From contig JAOAEJ010000028.1 of assembly GCA_026416815.1 (NCBI GenBank), positions 1 to 64,000 on the forward strand: DNA of 64,000 nt, written 5' to 3'. Positions 27,407-36,773 of this stretch are shown one piece after another. The stretch is from Clostridia bacterium. GTDB taxonomy: Bacteria; Bacillota; Clostridia; Acetivibrionales; DSM-2933. Below the pieces are notes generated by a model. It was not told the DNA's origin. It made no database searches and worked only from the letters and a program-made list of their open reading frames with translations. Every line of letters begins with the position of its first letter. The first letter of the stretch is position 1. The position numbers and the translations under genes were made by a program.

Positions 27407-28141
27407 TTAGATACGGCATAATTTTAACATTGTATTTGCGTTAATTTGAAATTCATAGGGGACTTTTACTTCTTCAATACTCCATCCCTCATTTCGAATC
27501 CATTGAAGCAATTTGTCCATGTAAGCGTATCTTTTTCCCTCAAGGTCTACAGTAGGAAAGATTCTAATTTCTGTACGAGTTACACGCATTAGTTCCTGCA
27601 GCGTTTTCCTGTGAAATTCATAATCCAGCTGCTCGGCATAAGTAAATAGGAAGTGGGCCGATAAAGTCAAGTCAAAACTTTCATTATCAAAAGGCAACCA
27701 AGGCAGTTCTACGGGAATATATCGCTTCCTTTCGCAATCAAGCTTCATATCAGTTATACAATCATTTATGGCCTTAGTTCGTGCCTCTTTCAATCCATCA
27801 ACATTTTTGAATGCATCCCATAAAAAACCGTCCTTTGATTCGCCTATTCTGGAAATTACATGCTCAATATCGAGAGTCCCCTTTTCCTTCAGCTCATCGG
27901 GTGTATAATAATAAGCTATATCACAAGCTTTAACATCAGCATTATATTTCTTAGCTGCTATAGCTGTAAAAGAACAAGCACCAGATGGACAGTCAAGTAT
28001 TTGTCGCCCGTAAAGGTCATTATCTTCCAAGCTAAACATCAGCTTATATTCTTCAAATGTCCTACCTATAAAAACAATACGATCTAAATTAAGACTTATG
28101 GGCTTCTTCCCGTTTTCGGTAGGTATATTCATCTTGTTCAC
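27407..28141 (-). CDS. SAM-dependent methyltransferase-like protein inside trp operon
   Basis: 244 aa. [15 protein letters not shown] is a SAM-binding glycine loop of class I type, VKACDI fits the acidic strand 2 position and [11 protein letters not shown] the strand 4 motif. The substrate is unknown. Its GTG start overlaps the trpD stop by four bases (GTGA) and the next gene, trpC, follows after 34 bases, so it is co-translated with the pathway. It is not a known step of tryptophan synthesis. An alternative start is ATG 28132. Confidence 0.8.
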   Translation of the reverse strand: MNKMNIPTENGKKPISLNLDRIVFIGRTFEEYKLMFSLEDNDLYGRQILDCPSGACSFTAIAAKKYNADVKACDIAYYYTPDELKEKGTLDIEHVISRIGESKDGFLWDAFKNVDGLKEARTKAINDCITDMKLDCERKRYIPVELPWLPFDNESFDLTLSAHFLFTYAEQLDYEFHRKTLQELMRVTRTEIRIFPTVDLEGKRYAYMDKLLQWIRNEGWSIEEVKVPYEFQINANTMLKLCRI

Positions 28142-29169
28142 CTACCTGCAAGATTTACCGTAAACTCAGCAAACTCATTCAGTTTTGCCAAAACCTTACC
28201 GGAGTCAATTAACTCCGCTGCCTTTTCTATTCCCGCTTCTATACTATCAACTGCCTTGCCTACATACAAAGCAGCTGCTGAATTCATAAGTACTATATCC
28301 CTCTTTGGTCCCGTTGATCTGTTAAAAATTGATTTTATAATCTCAGCATTAGTTGCACTATCTCCCCCAGCCAACTCAGCCTTATCAACTCTCGTCAGTC
28401 CGAACTTTTCAGGAGTTATTTCATAGTTTGAAACTGTCCCATTTTTTAATTCCGATACCTTTGTAGCATTTGTAGTGGTAATTTCGTCGAGGCCGTCCAT
28501 ACCATGTACAACCATAGCCCGTTCAAGTCCTAAATTCAGTAAAACGTTTGCCATAGGCTCCGTGAGCTTCTCATCAAACACACCTAACACTTGCCCCTTT
28601 GCTGTTGCAGGATTTGTTAAAGGCCCAAGTATGTTGAATATTGTTCTGATTCCTAATTCTCTTCTGGGTCCTGCCGCATGTTTCATTGACTTGTGGAAAG
28701 TTGGTGCAAACATAAACCCTATTCCAACCCTGTCTATGCATTCCTTTACCTGTTCCGGACTCAACTGAATATTTACTCCCAAAGCTTCCAACACATCTGC
28801 ACATCCGCATCTGCTGGATACCGACCTGTTACCGTGCTTAGCTACTGTTACTCCTGCCGAGGCTGATACAAATGCCACAGCAGTTGAGATATTAAATGTA
28901 TTTGCTCCATCCCCACCTGTACCGCAGGTATCTATAAAGTACTCCGCTTGTGGAACAATTCTGTCCGCTTTTTGCCTCATAACTTTAGCACAGCCGGTTA
29001 TTTCGTCAATGGTCTCACCCTTAATCCTTAAAGCAGTTATAAAGCTTCCTATCTGTGCTTGAGTTGCTTCACCTTCCATAATGCAGTTCATAGCTTCTAT
29101 AATTTCCTGTTCGGTCAAGCTCTTACCCTCTACAAGCTTTTTAATTGCACTCTGCATCATAATACTCAT
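28138..29169 (-). CDS. trpD: Anthranilate phosphoribosyltransferase
   Basis: 343 aa. [17 protein letters not shown] binds [16 protein letters not shown] and [13 protein letters not shown] are the anthranilate and hinge segments, and [10 protein letters not shown] is typical. It is a separate gene, not fused to trpG. Confidence 0.98.
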   Translation of the reverse strand: MSIMMQSAIKKLVEGKSLTEQEIIEAMNCIMEGEATQAQIGSFITALRIKGETIDEITGCAKVMRQKADRIVPQAEYFIDTCGTGGDGANTFNISTAVAFVSASAGVTVAKHGNRSVSSRCGCADVLEALGVNIQLSPEQVKECIDRVGIGFMFAPTFHKSMKHAAGPRRELGIRTIFNILGPLTNPATAKGQVLGVFDEKLTEPMANVLLNLGLERAMVVHGMDGLDEITTTNATKVSELKNGTVSNYEITPEKFGLTRVDKAELAGGDSATNAEIIKSIFNRSTGPKRDIVLMNSAAALYVGKAVDSIEAGIEKAAELIDSGKVLAKLNEFAEFTVNLAGR

Positions 29170-29200
29170 CTCCTCTCAGCTCTTCACGATTATAAATTTT

Positions 29201-29491
29201 TTATCTCAGTTCTTTTAATTCTTCATCTATAAAATAACCTACGAGATCTCGGTAAACCTTTTCAATAAGCCTTGGGTCCAAGCCCTCGGCCTCTGCCCAA
29301 ACCTTCCTCTGTTCAAGCATAACTTCCACCCTCTCGGGTGCTTTAACCGCCATTTCGCCTACCTTGAACTTCGCAGCTGCCTTTACATACTTTAAACGAG
29401 TTCCGATAGCTGAAATAATTCCGAGGTCTACCCTATCTATTTCACAGCGTATATCTTCCAAACTTCTGCATTCCTCAGGCTTTTTCATCAC
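29201..29491 (-). CDS. AroQ-type chorismate mutase / isochorismate lyase-like protein
   Basis: 96 aa, all-helical AroQ fold length. SLEDIRCEIDRVDLGII, KYVKAAAKFK, and ERVEVMLEQRKVWAEAEGLDP resemble PchB (isochorismate pyruvate-lyase) as much as chorismate mutase; the KAAAKFK segment favours the PchB branch. Both reactions use chorismate-type substrates. It lies 8 bases after trpG and 31 bases before trpD, inside the operon at the chorismate branch point. Confidence 0.75.
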   Translation of the reverse strand: MMKKPEECRSLEDIRCEIDRVDLGIISAIGTRLKYVKAAAKFKVGEMAVKAPERVEVMLEQRKVWAEAEGLDPRLIEKVYRDLVGYFIDEELKELR

Positions 29492-29499
29492 TTAGCCCC

Positions 29500-30072
29500 C
29501 TACTTCTCAACTTTCAAAAAGTTGCCCAACATCGTTTTTCCGTCGGGTGTAAGTATAGACTCGGGATGGAATTGTATCCCATACACCGGATATTCCTTAT
29601 GTTTTATTCCCATTATCTGCCCGTCAATAGTTTTAGCCGTAATCTCCAGACACTCCGGCAAGGATTCATCTTCTACTATAAGAGAATGATACCTTCCCAC
29701 AGTGAACTGCTCCGGTAAGGATTCAAACATGCTGCATTTGCTGCAAACTTCTACTAATGAAGCTTTACCGTGCATTAGTTCTTTCGCATGTACTACCTTC
29801 CCCCCATAGGCCTCTCCTATAGCTTGGTGACCAAGACATACCCCAAGTATAGGTATGCTATACCCCAACTCCCTTATTAACTCAATTGTTATACCTGCGT
29901 CCTTCGGAAATCCCGGTCCTGGGGATATGATAATATGCGTAGGATTTTTTTGCCTTACTTCCTCTATGGTTATTTTATCGTTCCTGTACACCTCTATGTC
30001 AGGATTTATTTCCCCTATATACTGATACAGGTTATAGGTAAACGAATCATAGTTATCTATAATCAATATCAT
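29500..30072 (-). CDS. trpG: Anthranilate synthase glutamine amidotransferase subunit
   Basis: 190 aa. Class I amidotransferase: IIDNYDSFTYNL, GVCLGHQAI with the nucleophile Cys, and QFHPESILT with His and Glu. It supplies ammonia to TrpE, and may also serve para-aminobenzoate synthesis as in Bacillus. It overlaps trpE by 4 bases. Confidence 0.97.
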   Translation of the reverse strand: MILIIDNYDSFTYNLYQYIGEINPDIEVYRNDKITIEEVRQKNPTHIIISPGPGFPKDAGITIELIRELGYSIPILGVCLGHQAIGEAYGGKVVHAKELMHGKASLVEVCSKCSMFESLPEQFTVGRYHSLIVEDESLPECLEITAKTIDGQIMGIKHKEYPVYGIQFHPESILTPDGKTMLGNFLKVEK

Positions 30073-31553
30073 CTTATTTCACCTACTTCCTCCAAAGCTT
30101 TTAACAGTGCTCCTGCCTTGTTTAACGTTTCTTCATACTCCTTTTCGGGTATGGAATCGGCTACTACACCGGCACCGGCCTGTACATATGCTTTTGTCCC
30201 TTTAAATATAATAGTTCTTATTGTTATACAACTATCAAGATTTCCATTAAAGCTTAGGTACCCAATTGCCCCCCCATAAATTCCTCTTTTATTAGGCTCC
30301 AATTCATCGATTATCTCCATGGCTCTTACCTTTGGGGCTCCTGAAAGAGTACCTGCAGGAAGTATTGACATAAGCGCGTCAAAAGGAGATTTATCCTCTC
30401 TCAGTGCACCCTGAACATTTGTAACTATATGCATTACGTGCGAATATCTTTCAATATGCATTAAATCCTTAACAAAAACCGACCCATACTTTGATACCTT
30501 ACCAACATCATTTCTTCCAAGGTCAACAAGCATTGTATGTTCCGCCAGTTCCTTCTCATCAGCCAACAAATCCTTTTCCAACTCTTCATCTTCCTGCTTT
30601 GTTGCTCCTCTTTTCCGCGTACCGGCAATAGGGCAGGTCTCCACAGTACCGTTTTCCACCCTAGCCAGCATTTCAGGAGATGAGCCGACCAGCTTATAAT
30701 CGTTGAATTTTAAATAATACATATACGGAGAGGGATTAATTATCCTTAAAACCCTGTATACATTAAATGGGTCTTGGTCTGTTTCCACACATAACCTCTG
30801 GGAAAGAACAACCTGAAATATATCCCCATCCTTTATATACTGCTTTGCCTTTACTACGTTTTCACAAAACTGTTCCTTTGTTATATTGCTAGTAAAGCTA
30901 AACTCTTTTTTATTTGTACCGAAATTTGGATTAAAATTGTCCGCGATTTTCCAACGGGTAGATAATATCTCTTTATAAATTTCTTTAATTCTCTCAACGA
31001 CACTATTATAACATCTTTCAATGTTGCCGTTGACATGAAGATTTACTATTATATGAATTTTCTGCTTTAAATGGTCAAATACTAAAACTTCGTCTGTAAA
31101 CATAAAGTGACTCTCAGGAAGCTGTAGGTCGTCAATTTGCCCACCAGGTAATTTTTCATAATATCGAATCAGATCATATCCGAAATACCCAACGGCTCCC
31201 CCATTGAATCTTGGCAGTTTCAGTAAATCCGGGGTTTTATATTTATCCAGTAAACCCTTTAAAATATCTATTGGATTGCCTTCTATTTCTTTTTTTCTTC
31301 CCGATTTATCTTCAACTAACGATTTATAACTGCTGCTTTTAATAGTCAAAAAAGGATTTCTGCCTATGAAAGAATATCTTGCCCATTTTTCTCCACCTTC
31401 TACACTTTCAAGCAGGAAGCAGTATTTGCTGTCTTCAAACCTTTTAAAAATACTTATGGGCGTTTCCATATCAGCATATACTTCCATGCTGACAGGTATA
31501 AGATTATAGTCTTTAGCTAGAATTTTTACTTCGTCTAATGTTGGGTAAAACAT
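30069..31553 (-). CDS. trpE: Anthranilate synthase component I
   Basis: 494 aa. PISIFKRF and the SVEGGEKWARYSF region carry the feedback Trp site; the C-terminal half has VVLSQRL, PSPYMYYL, GTRKRGAT, ERYSHVMH and SGAPKVRAM of chorismate-using enzymes. It is the first gene of the operon; GGAGGAG lies before its ATG. Confidence 0.97.
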   Translation of the reverse strand: MFYPTLDEVKILAKDYNLIPVSMEVYADMETPISIFKRFEDSKYCFLLESVEGGEKWARYSFIGRNPFLTIKSSSYKSLVEDKSGRKKEIEGNPIDILKGLLDKYKTPDLLKLPRFNGGAVGYFGYDLIRYYEKLPGGQIDDLQLPESHFMFTDEVLVFDHLKQKIHIIVNLHVNGNIERCYNSVVERIKEIYKEILSTRWKIADNFNPNFGTNKKEFSFTSNITKEQFCENVVKAKQYIKDGDIFQVVLSQRLCVETDQDPFNVYRVLRIINPSPYMYYLKFNDYKLVGSSPEMLARVENGTVETCPIAGTRKRGATKQEDEELEKDLLADEKELAEHTMLVDLGRNDVGKVSKYGSVFVKDLMHIERYSHVMHIVTNVQGALREDKSPFDALMSILPAGTLSGAPKVRAMEIIDELEPNKRGIYGGAIGYLSFNGNLDSCITIRTIIFKGTKAYVQAGAGVVADSIPEKEYEETLNKAGALLKALEEVGEIR

Positions 31554-31604
31554 TGTGACTCCTCCTTCCGTTTTTGGAAAGAAGATATGAGAATAGAGTA
31601 TATT

Positions 31605-31710
31605 AAAAAACCGGGTAAAGACACCCGGCGTATAGACATACTAATTAAACTTCTTATGCCTCGTCTCTTCTCATCTCTTCTTAAATTTTACTCTAACTTC
31701 TCTCATCTCA
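31605..31710 (-). promoter_or_regulatory. trp operon leader: terminator preceded by GAG/TAG triplet run
   Basis: CCGGGT (31628-31623) pairs with ACCCGG (31616-31611) around six bases and is followed by TTTTTT, an intrinsic terminator about 50 nt before trpE. Upstream, GAG triplets occur on the minus strand at 31709, 31704, 31677, 31672, 31667 and 31662 (5-nt period within each run) with TAG at 31695. This resembles a TRAP binding tract but is incomplete. No T-box motif and no Trp-rich leader peptide were found. The rest of 31711-31986 holds only AT-rich sequence and presumably the divergent promoters. Confidence 0.6.
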
Positions 31711-31986
31711 ACTGAACTTTATTATTGAAATTATAGCATGCTTCTGAATAAAGTGCAATCGATATTTTCTATATTTTAGCAGATATTTTGCAGTATTTTT
31801 TAATGCCCGTTAGTACTACAGAGAAAAACACGTCTAATACAGAATATGTAAATAAAATCATAGAATTTTGCAAACTATAATTTAATGCAACATAAACTCT
31901 GTGGCTTCTGCATTATTATTGCATTCAAATTATGGATGTTATATAATTTGTATGGTCTAAAAATCGAGAAAGGAACGATGATATAA

Positions 31987-33081
31987 ATGAGATTAGGTGT
32001 AGTAGGACTACCGAATGTAGGTAAAAGTACTCTTTTTAACGCGATAACAAAAGCAGGTGCAGAATGCGCCAACTATCCTTTTTGTACTATAGAGCCAAAT
32101 GTCGGTATAGTTGCAGTACCTGACGAAAGGCTTGATAAACTTGCCGAAATGTATAACCCGGAGAAAGTAACTCCGACTACAATAGAGTTCGTAGATATTG
32201 CAGGTCTTGTAAAGGGAGCAAGCAAAGGTGAAGGTCTTGGTAATAAATTTTTATCCCATATAAGGGAAGTTGACGCAATAGTGCATGTAGTACGCTGCTT
32301 CGAGGACAGCAATATTGTACATGTCGATGGTTCAATAGGCCCGGTACGCGATGTTGAAACCATTAGCCTAGAGTTGATTTTCTCCGACCTTGAAGTAATG
32401 GAAAGAAGAATAGACAGAACCCGTAAAATGCTTAAATCAGGCGATAAGAAATTCCAGGTAGAGCTTGAATTGTACGAAAGTATAAAGGAAACCTTAGAGA
32501 AAGGCCAGCCGGTAAGGTCAATGAGTCTCGACACCGAACAGCAGGAATTGGTGGAGCAACTGTTCCTTCTAACCTCCAAGCCTGTTATATATGCTGCAAA
32601 TGTTTCGGAGGATGACTTACAGGCAGGTGGCGATAATGCTTTTGTTTCAGAACTTAAAGCCTTCGCCCAGAAGGAAGGTGCTCAGGTTATGGTGATATGT
32701 GCTAAAATCGAAGAGGAAATAGCACAACTTGCCGATGACGATAAAAAAGAGTTTTTAGATGCTCTAGGATTGTCTGAGTCCGGTCTGGACAAGCTTATCA
32801 AAGCAAGCTATACACTTCTTGGGCTTATAAGCTTCCTCACAGCAGGACAGCAGGAAGTAAGAGCGTGGACCATTGTAAAAAGAACCAAAGCTCCACAGGC
32901 AGCCGGTAAAATACACAGCGATATCGAAAGAGGATTTATCCGTGCGGAAATTGTTGCTTACGAGGACTTGATGAAGTGTGGCACATACACTGCTGCCAAA
33001 GAAAGAGGCCTGGTGCGTTCTGAAGGTAAAGAATATGTAATGCAAGATGGAGACGTGACTCTTTTCAGGTTTAATGTATAA
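31987..33081 (+). CDS. ychF: Redox-regulated ATPase/GTPase YchF
   Basis: 364 aa, full length. GLPNVGKSTLFNAIT is the P loop, NYPFCTIEPN switch I, DIAGLVKGASKGEGLGN switch II; the C-terminal TGS-like domain ends with YVMQDGDVTLFRFNV. It is an Obg-family, ATP-preferring protein bound to ribosomes. Single gene. Confidence 0.98.
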   Translation: MRLGVVGLPNVGKSTLFNAITKAGAECANYPFCTIEPNVGIVAVPDERLDKLAEMYNPEKVTPTTIEFVDIAGLVKGASKGEGLGNKFLSHIREVDAIVHVVRCFEDSNIVHVDGSIGPVRDVETISLELIFSDLEVMERRIDRTRKMLKSGDKKFQVELELYESIKETLEKGQPVRSMSLDTEQQELVEQLFLLTSKPVIYAANVSEDDLQAGGDNAFVSELKAFAQKEGAQVMVICAKIEEEIAQLADDDKKEFLDALGLSESGLDKLIKASYTLLGLISFLTAGQQEVRAWTIVKRTKAPQAAGKIHSDIERGFIRAEIVAYEDLMKCGTYTAAKERGLVRSEGKEYVMQDGDVTLFRFNV

Positions 33082-33114
33082 AAATAAACAGCCGCTATGG
33101 CTGTTTATTTTTTT
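33082..33114 (+). terminator. ychF terminator overlapping the 3' end of cheW
   Basis: AAATAAACAGCC (33082-33093) pairs with GGCTGTTTATTT (33099-33110), then TTTT. The cheW stop codon (33095-33097) is in the loop and its last codons are in one arm. Confidence 0.9.
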
Positions 33115-33574
33115 CCTCCTCTGGAAGTACTTTGTTTATATCTTCAATTTCCTCACTGCCTAAAATTGCTCTTAAATCCAGAATAGATATTAGTTTTTCG
33201 CCTTTTTTCCCTACGCCATTCATATACGAGTTATCCTTTTTTTGTATGACACCCGGAGGACTTTCAATTTCATCATCAGAAAGCTTTATAATCTCTTGCA
33301 CATCGTTTACAACAAACCCAACCAACCCTTTATCTATTTCAGTAATTATTATTTTTGTTTTCTTTGTAATCTCAGTCTGTCCAAGGTCAAACCTCCTGTT
33401 AAGATTGACAACAGGTACAACTCTTCCCCTCAGATTCATTATACCATCGACAAAATAAGGCATTTCGGGAATTTTATCAACCTTCTGATATTTCTCAATT
33501 TTAAACACTTGTGAAGTATCTGCACCACAAGTTTCATCATTAAGGCTAAAAACTACAATCTGCATCTCTGCCAT
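33095..33574 (-). CDS. cheW: CheW-like chemotaxis coupling protein
   Basis: 159 aa from ATG 33574, chosen for GGAGG 8 nt upstream. CheW domain: QIVVFSLNDETCGADTSQV, MNLRGRVVPVVNL, and FVVNDVQEIIKLSDDEI. It normally links receptors to CheA; neither partner is in the window. Single gene with its 3' end in the ychF terminator. The 295 bases upstream, up to the T-box, hold no gene. Confidence 0.92.
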   Translation of the reverse strand: MAEMQIVVFSLNDETCGADTSQVFKIEKYQKVDKIPEMPYFVDGIMNLRGRVVPVVNLNRRFDLGQTEITKKTKIIITEIDKGLVGFVVNDVQEIIKLSDDEIESPPGVIQKKDNSYMNGVGKKGEKLISILDLRAILGSEEIEDINKVLPEEEKNKQP

Positions 33575-33865
33575 TGCTATTACCTCCTGTAACATTGGAA
33601 TAAATACGGTGTATAGGTCTAAGGCGGATAATTTAGTTCTGCTGGAAATAAAGGTGAGCTGATAACAGATTCAAACATTTTCTAATTTTTAAGTCACTTC
33701 AAATTGCAGTGACTAATATAATAATATCATACTGCAACATTTAATAGCAATTTTTTTGAAGTATAAGTTTACACTTACCAAATTTTAAGGTGCAGACGAC
33801 ATTAATAAAACTACTTGACAGTAAAATACCAAACATGGTAATATAAAAAAAATTAATAAACCTTA

Positions 33866-34158
33866 AAGGCTATGAAAAGGAAAAGTAGGTTATTGATACT
33901 TTTACAGCGAACCGGTGGTGGTGTGAGTCCGGTAAAGTTACATAATTGAAGTTCTCCTTCGAGCTGTTGGCTGAAAAAACACCCTTTGTCCAGTATAGGG
34001 TGCTATGCAGTAGGCTAAACCGGAAACTTTCGCCGTTACATGAAGGAGTGTATCAGATGAAATTTCATCTCGTACATTATGAGTGGGCATTTATGCCAAT
34101 TTGGGTGGTACCGCGCGGAATATAACTCCTCGTCCCTTAAGGGATTGAGGAGTTTTTT
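33866..34158 (+). ncRNA. T-box riboswitch leader of DAHP synthase, probable tRNA-Phe specifier
   Basis: The diagnostic GGGTGGTACCGCG is at 34103-34115. Stem I is recognised by AAGGA then AGTA at 33876-33887 and the distal CAGCGAACCGGTGGTGG loop at 33905-33921. Aligning CTCCTTCGAG (33954-33963) to the usual 3' side puts TTC (Phe) at 33952-33954 as the specifier, followed by T rather than the common A. The terminator AACTCCTC.../GAGGAGTT with a T run ends at about 34158. Uncharged tRNA would stabilise the antiterminator and let aroF be read. A Tyr specifier (TAC 33939-33941) is a less likely reading. Confidence 0.95.
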
Positions 34159-34373
34159 ATATTTTAAAATCTTATATCACTTAGAGCATTATAAGTTTTT
34201 TACAAGCACTTTACCTATTGAACTACAGTATAAATTATCGTTATACCATTGCTGAGGGATGTACGACGGGTCTTCGTTCTCCCCCACCAGACCCAAATAT
34301 AGCGTTAATCACAAGCACTGTATGAACTTAGGAATTTTATCTGATTATTAATGAATATTTAGGAGGCTTTACC

Positions 34374-35387
34374 ATGATTATAATAATGAGTTCATCCGCT
34401 ACGAGAGAACAAGTTGATAATGTTGAAAGAAAATTGTCCGAACTGGGATTTAAAACCCATCCCATATTCGGAGACATAAAAACCGTCATTGGAGCTATAG
34501 GAGACAAAAGACTCCTCAATACACAGCTAATATCCAATATGCCCGGTGTTGAAAACCTCGTCCCTATTATGAAACCCTATAAGCTTGCAGGTAAGGAGCT
34601 AAAACAGACACCTACCATAATAGAAATCGGAGACGTAAAAATAGGCGGTGACGAATTAGTCGTTATGGCTGGCCCTTGTGCAATTGAAAATGAAGCAAAC
34701 TTCTTGGAGACAGCAGTAAAGGTAAAGGAAGCTGGGGCTAAGATATTGCGTGGAGGCGCATTTAAACCACGTACTTCTCCCTATGCCTTCCAAGGCCTTG
34801 AAGAGGATGGACTTAAAATAATGGCTGCTGCCAGAGAAGCTACCGGTCTTAAAATCGTTACCGAAGTTGTTGATACACGTGATGTCGAGCTGGTTTCCTC
34901 ATACACTGATATAATCCAAATAGGCGCAAGGAATATGCAGAATTTCAGACTTCTACAGGAAGCAGGCTCTACTCAAAAACCTGTATTACTTAAAAGAGGA
35001 TTGTCAGCTACCATTGAAGAATGGCTAATGGCAGCGGAGTATATAATTGCTGCCGGAAATAAGGACGTAATTCTTTGTGAAAGAGGCATACGTACTTTCG
35101 AAACGGCTACCAGAAACACTTTGGATTTAAGTGCAATTCCGGTTGTCAAAGAGGCTTCACACCTTCCTATAGTAATTGACCCAAGCCATGCTACCGGAGC
35201 TTGGAAATACGTAGCACCTCTCGCTAAAGGAGCTATAGCAACCGGTGCTGATGGCTTAATTATAGAAGTACACCCCGATCCGGCAAATGCTCTTTGTGAT
35301 GGTCCTCAATCACTACGCCCATCTAAATTTGCTCAGCTAATGAAAGAGCTTGAGCCAATTGCCATGGCAGTAGGAAAAAAAATATAA
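34374..35387 (+). CDS. aroF: 3-deoxy-7-phosphoheptulonate (DAHP) synthase, type I-beta
   Basis: 337 aa. Residues ~1-70 are the ferredoxin-like regulatory domain that in this class allows feedback by Tyr or Phe, and the rest is the TIM barrel: MAGPCAIENE, LRGGAFKPRTSPYAFQG, LLKRGLSAT, ILCERGIRTFE, DPSHATG and EVHPDP. It condenses PEP and erythrose 4-phosphate, the entry to the shikimate pathway that supplies the trp operon. ATG has GGAGG 9 nt upstream. It is 215 bases downstream of the T-box terminator, with nothing else visible between. Confidence 0.98.
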   Translation: MIIIMSSSATREQVDNVERKLSELGFKTHPIFGDIKTVIGAIGDKRLLNTQLISNMPGVENLVPIMKPYKLAGKELKQTPTIIEIGDVKIGGDELVVMAGPCAIENEANFLETAVKVKEAGAKILRGGAFKPRTSPYAFQGLEEDGLKIMAAAREATGLKIVTEVVDTRDVELVSSYTDIIQIGARNMQNFRLLQEAGSTQKPVLLKRGLSATIEEWLMAAEYIIAAGNKDVILCERGIRTFETATRNTLDLSAIPVVKEASHLPIVIDPSHATGAWKYVAPLAKGAIATGADGLIIEVHPDPANALCDGPQSLRPSKFAQLMKELEPIAMAVGKKI

Positions 35388-35400
35388 ATGCAGTTTAGAA

Positions 35401-35432
35401 TGAAGGGTGGACACATAGATATCCACCCTTCA
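35401..35432 (+). terminator. Hairpin after aroF
   Basis: TGAAGGGTGGA pairs perfectly with TCCACCCTTCA around a 10-nt loop, 14 bases after the aroF stop. No T-run follows, so it may instead stabilise the 3' end. Confidence 0.55.
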
Positions 35433-35445
35433 AGCTTTACCATAC

Positions 35446-35565
35446 AAATTGCAAAAAAGAATCTATAACGGAGTTCTCCCTAAATCTTTTTTGCAATTTG
35501 TTACCTTAAGTTATATTGCGATAATCTAATTTTTCCTTGTAATATCATTATCACAATTTATATAG
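35446..35565 (-). repeat. 120-bp twin-hairpin repeat, copy B
   Basis: Same length and orientation as 11929-12048. The first inverted repeat is identical; in the second, the right arm reads ATTATCACAAT instead of ATTATCGCAAT, which keeps a U-G pair only if the minus strand is transcribed. It ends 33 bases past the GGDEF stop. Confidence 0.9.
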
Positions 35566-35597
35566 TAAAGATTTAAACTGTTCGCCTACCCTTTTTT

Positions 35598-36695
35598 TCA
35601 AACATAATGCTTTATTTCCTCATAACTTACAACTGTATTTTTCCCTATTTCTTTAGCACGATACAACGCCTTGTCAGCACATTCTATAGCGTCTTTTAAC
35701 CGCTTCGAATGTATAGGGTACTGGGCAACACCACAGCTAACGGTTACAATTCTTCGATTTTCATCATCTGCTATATAGACACGTTGCATTTCAAGGTTTT
35801 TTCTTATTCTTTCAGCCACACCTTTAGCAGTTTCAATGTCCAAATCCCTGATGAATATTAAGAACTCTTCCCCTCCATACCTTACAGCTACATCATCATT
35901 TCTTGTATTTTGGCGTATTATGCCTGAAAATAATGTAAGCAGCTTATCACCCCATATATGTCCATAAGTATCATTAAAGCTTTTGAAATTATCCAGGTCA
36001 AATATAAGTACATTTATAGGATTTCCTGTTCTTTGGGCATATTCCTCTTCTTCCTTTAGCTTCTGTTCAAAATGGTGTCTGTTGGACAATCCTGTGAGCT
36101 TATCTGTCCTAGCACGCTTAAATTCCTTCTTATGCATTTCGTTGTACTTCTTCATCTCATAGCATACCAGTGAAACACTAAAGCTTGCAGCTATTAGTAA
36201 AAAGTCTCTTATGAGTAATTTCCAAGGATTTAGTATGCCAATCCCAGCCTTATCCGCAAGAAAACTCGAGGCAGAATAAAGTATAATACAAAGCATACCT
36301 AACCTATACGCACTTGAAATATTTCCATATAAACTACAATAGCCTATTATAAAAAAGAGAAGAATGTATATATCGGAACCTGTTCCTCCAAGCTGATATG
36401 AGAAAGTACAAACAGATACAATATCTATATAGGTTGTTAAAAACAATATTAAACTGAGTTTTCTATTATCCTCAGTGTTTTTCATTACTAAAGATGTTGT
36501 TATAAGAAGATAAAAGGCATATACCGCTAAGGTTTTAACAAAAGCAGAACTATGTATTTTGAACTCCGAGACAAAGAAATACATAAAAATAACCAGCAAT
36601 AAAGAAAGCCATTTAAAACAAATGACAACGCTCCACTTATTCAGGCTTTTTAGTTTTTCTTCCTTAACAGGTTTTCTGGTATTTTTATTTTTCAT
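35598..36695 (-). CDS. Membrane GGDEF diguanylate cyclase
   Basis: 365 aa. About six membrane segments (residues ~20-180), then a GGDEF domain with DKLTGLSNRHHF, FDLDNFKSFND and YGGEEF. No GAF domain. It should make cyclic-di-GMP. It lies upstream on the same strand of copy B of the 120-bp repeat, just as the 12041 gene does with copy A. The EamA gene is 78 bases further upstream in the same direction. Confidence 0.93.
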   Translation of the reverse strand: MKNKNTRKPVKEEKLKSLNKWSVVICFKWLSLLLVIFMYFFVSEFKIHSSAFVKTLAVYAFYLLITTSLVMKNTEDNRKLSLILFLTTYIDIVSVCTFSYQLGGTGSDIYILLFFIIGYCSLYGNISSAYRLGMLCIILYSASSFLADKAGIGILNPWKLLIRDFLLIAASFSVSLVCYEMKKYNEMHKKEFKRARTDKLTGLSNRHHFEQKLKEEEEYAQRTGNPINVLIFDLDNFKSFNDTYGHIWGDKLLTLFSGIIRQNTRNDDVAVRYGGEEFLIFIRDLDIETAKGVAERIRKNLEMQRVYIADDENRRIVTVSCGVAQYPIHSKRLKDAIECADKALYRAKEIGKNTVVSYEEIKHYV

Positions 36696-36773
36696 AATTA
36701 CTTCTCATCTCTAGAGAGAAATTTACCATTCTGTCTTGGACAATTTTCACTGGCAATTAGATTTATTCTCCAT

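Noticed and set aside
31711-31860. T-box for the trp operon
   Set aside because: No GGTGG-ACCGCG motif, AGTA loop or specifier-like stem was found in this leader.
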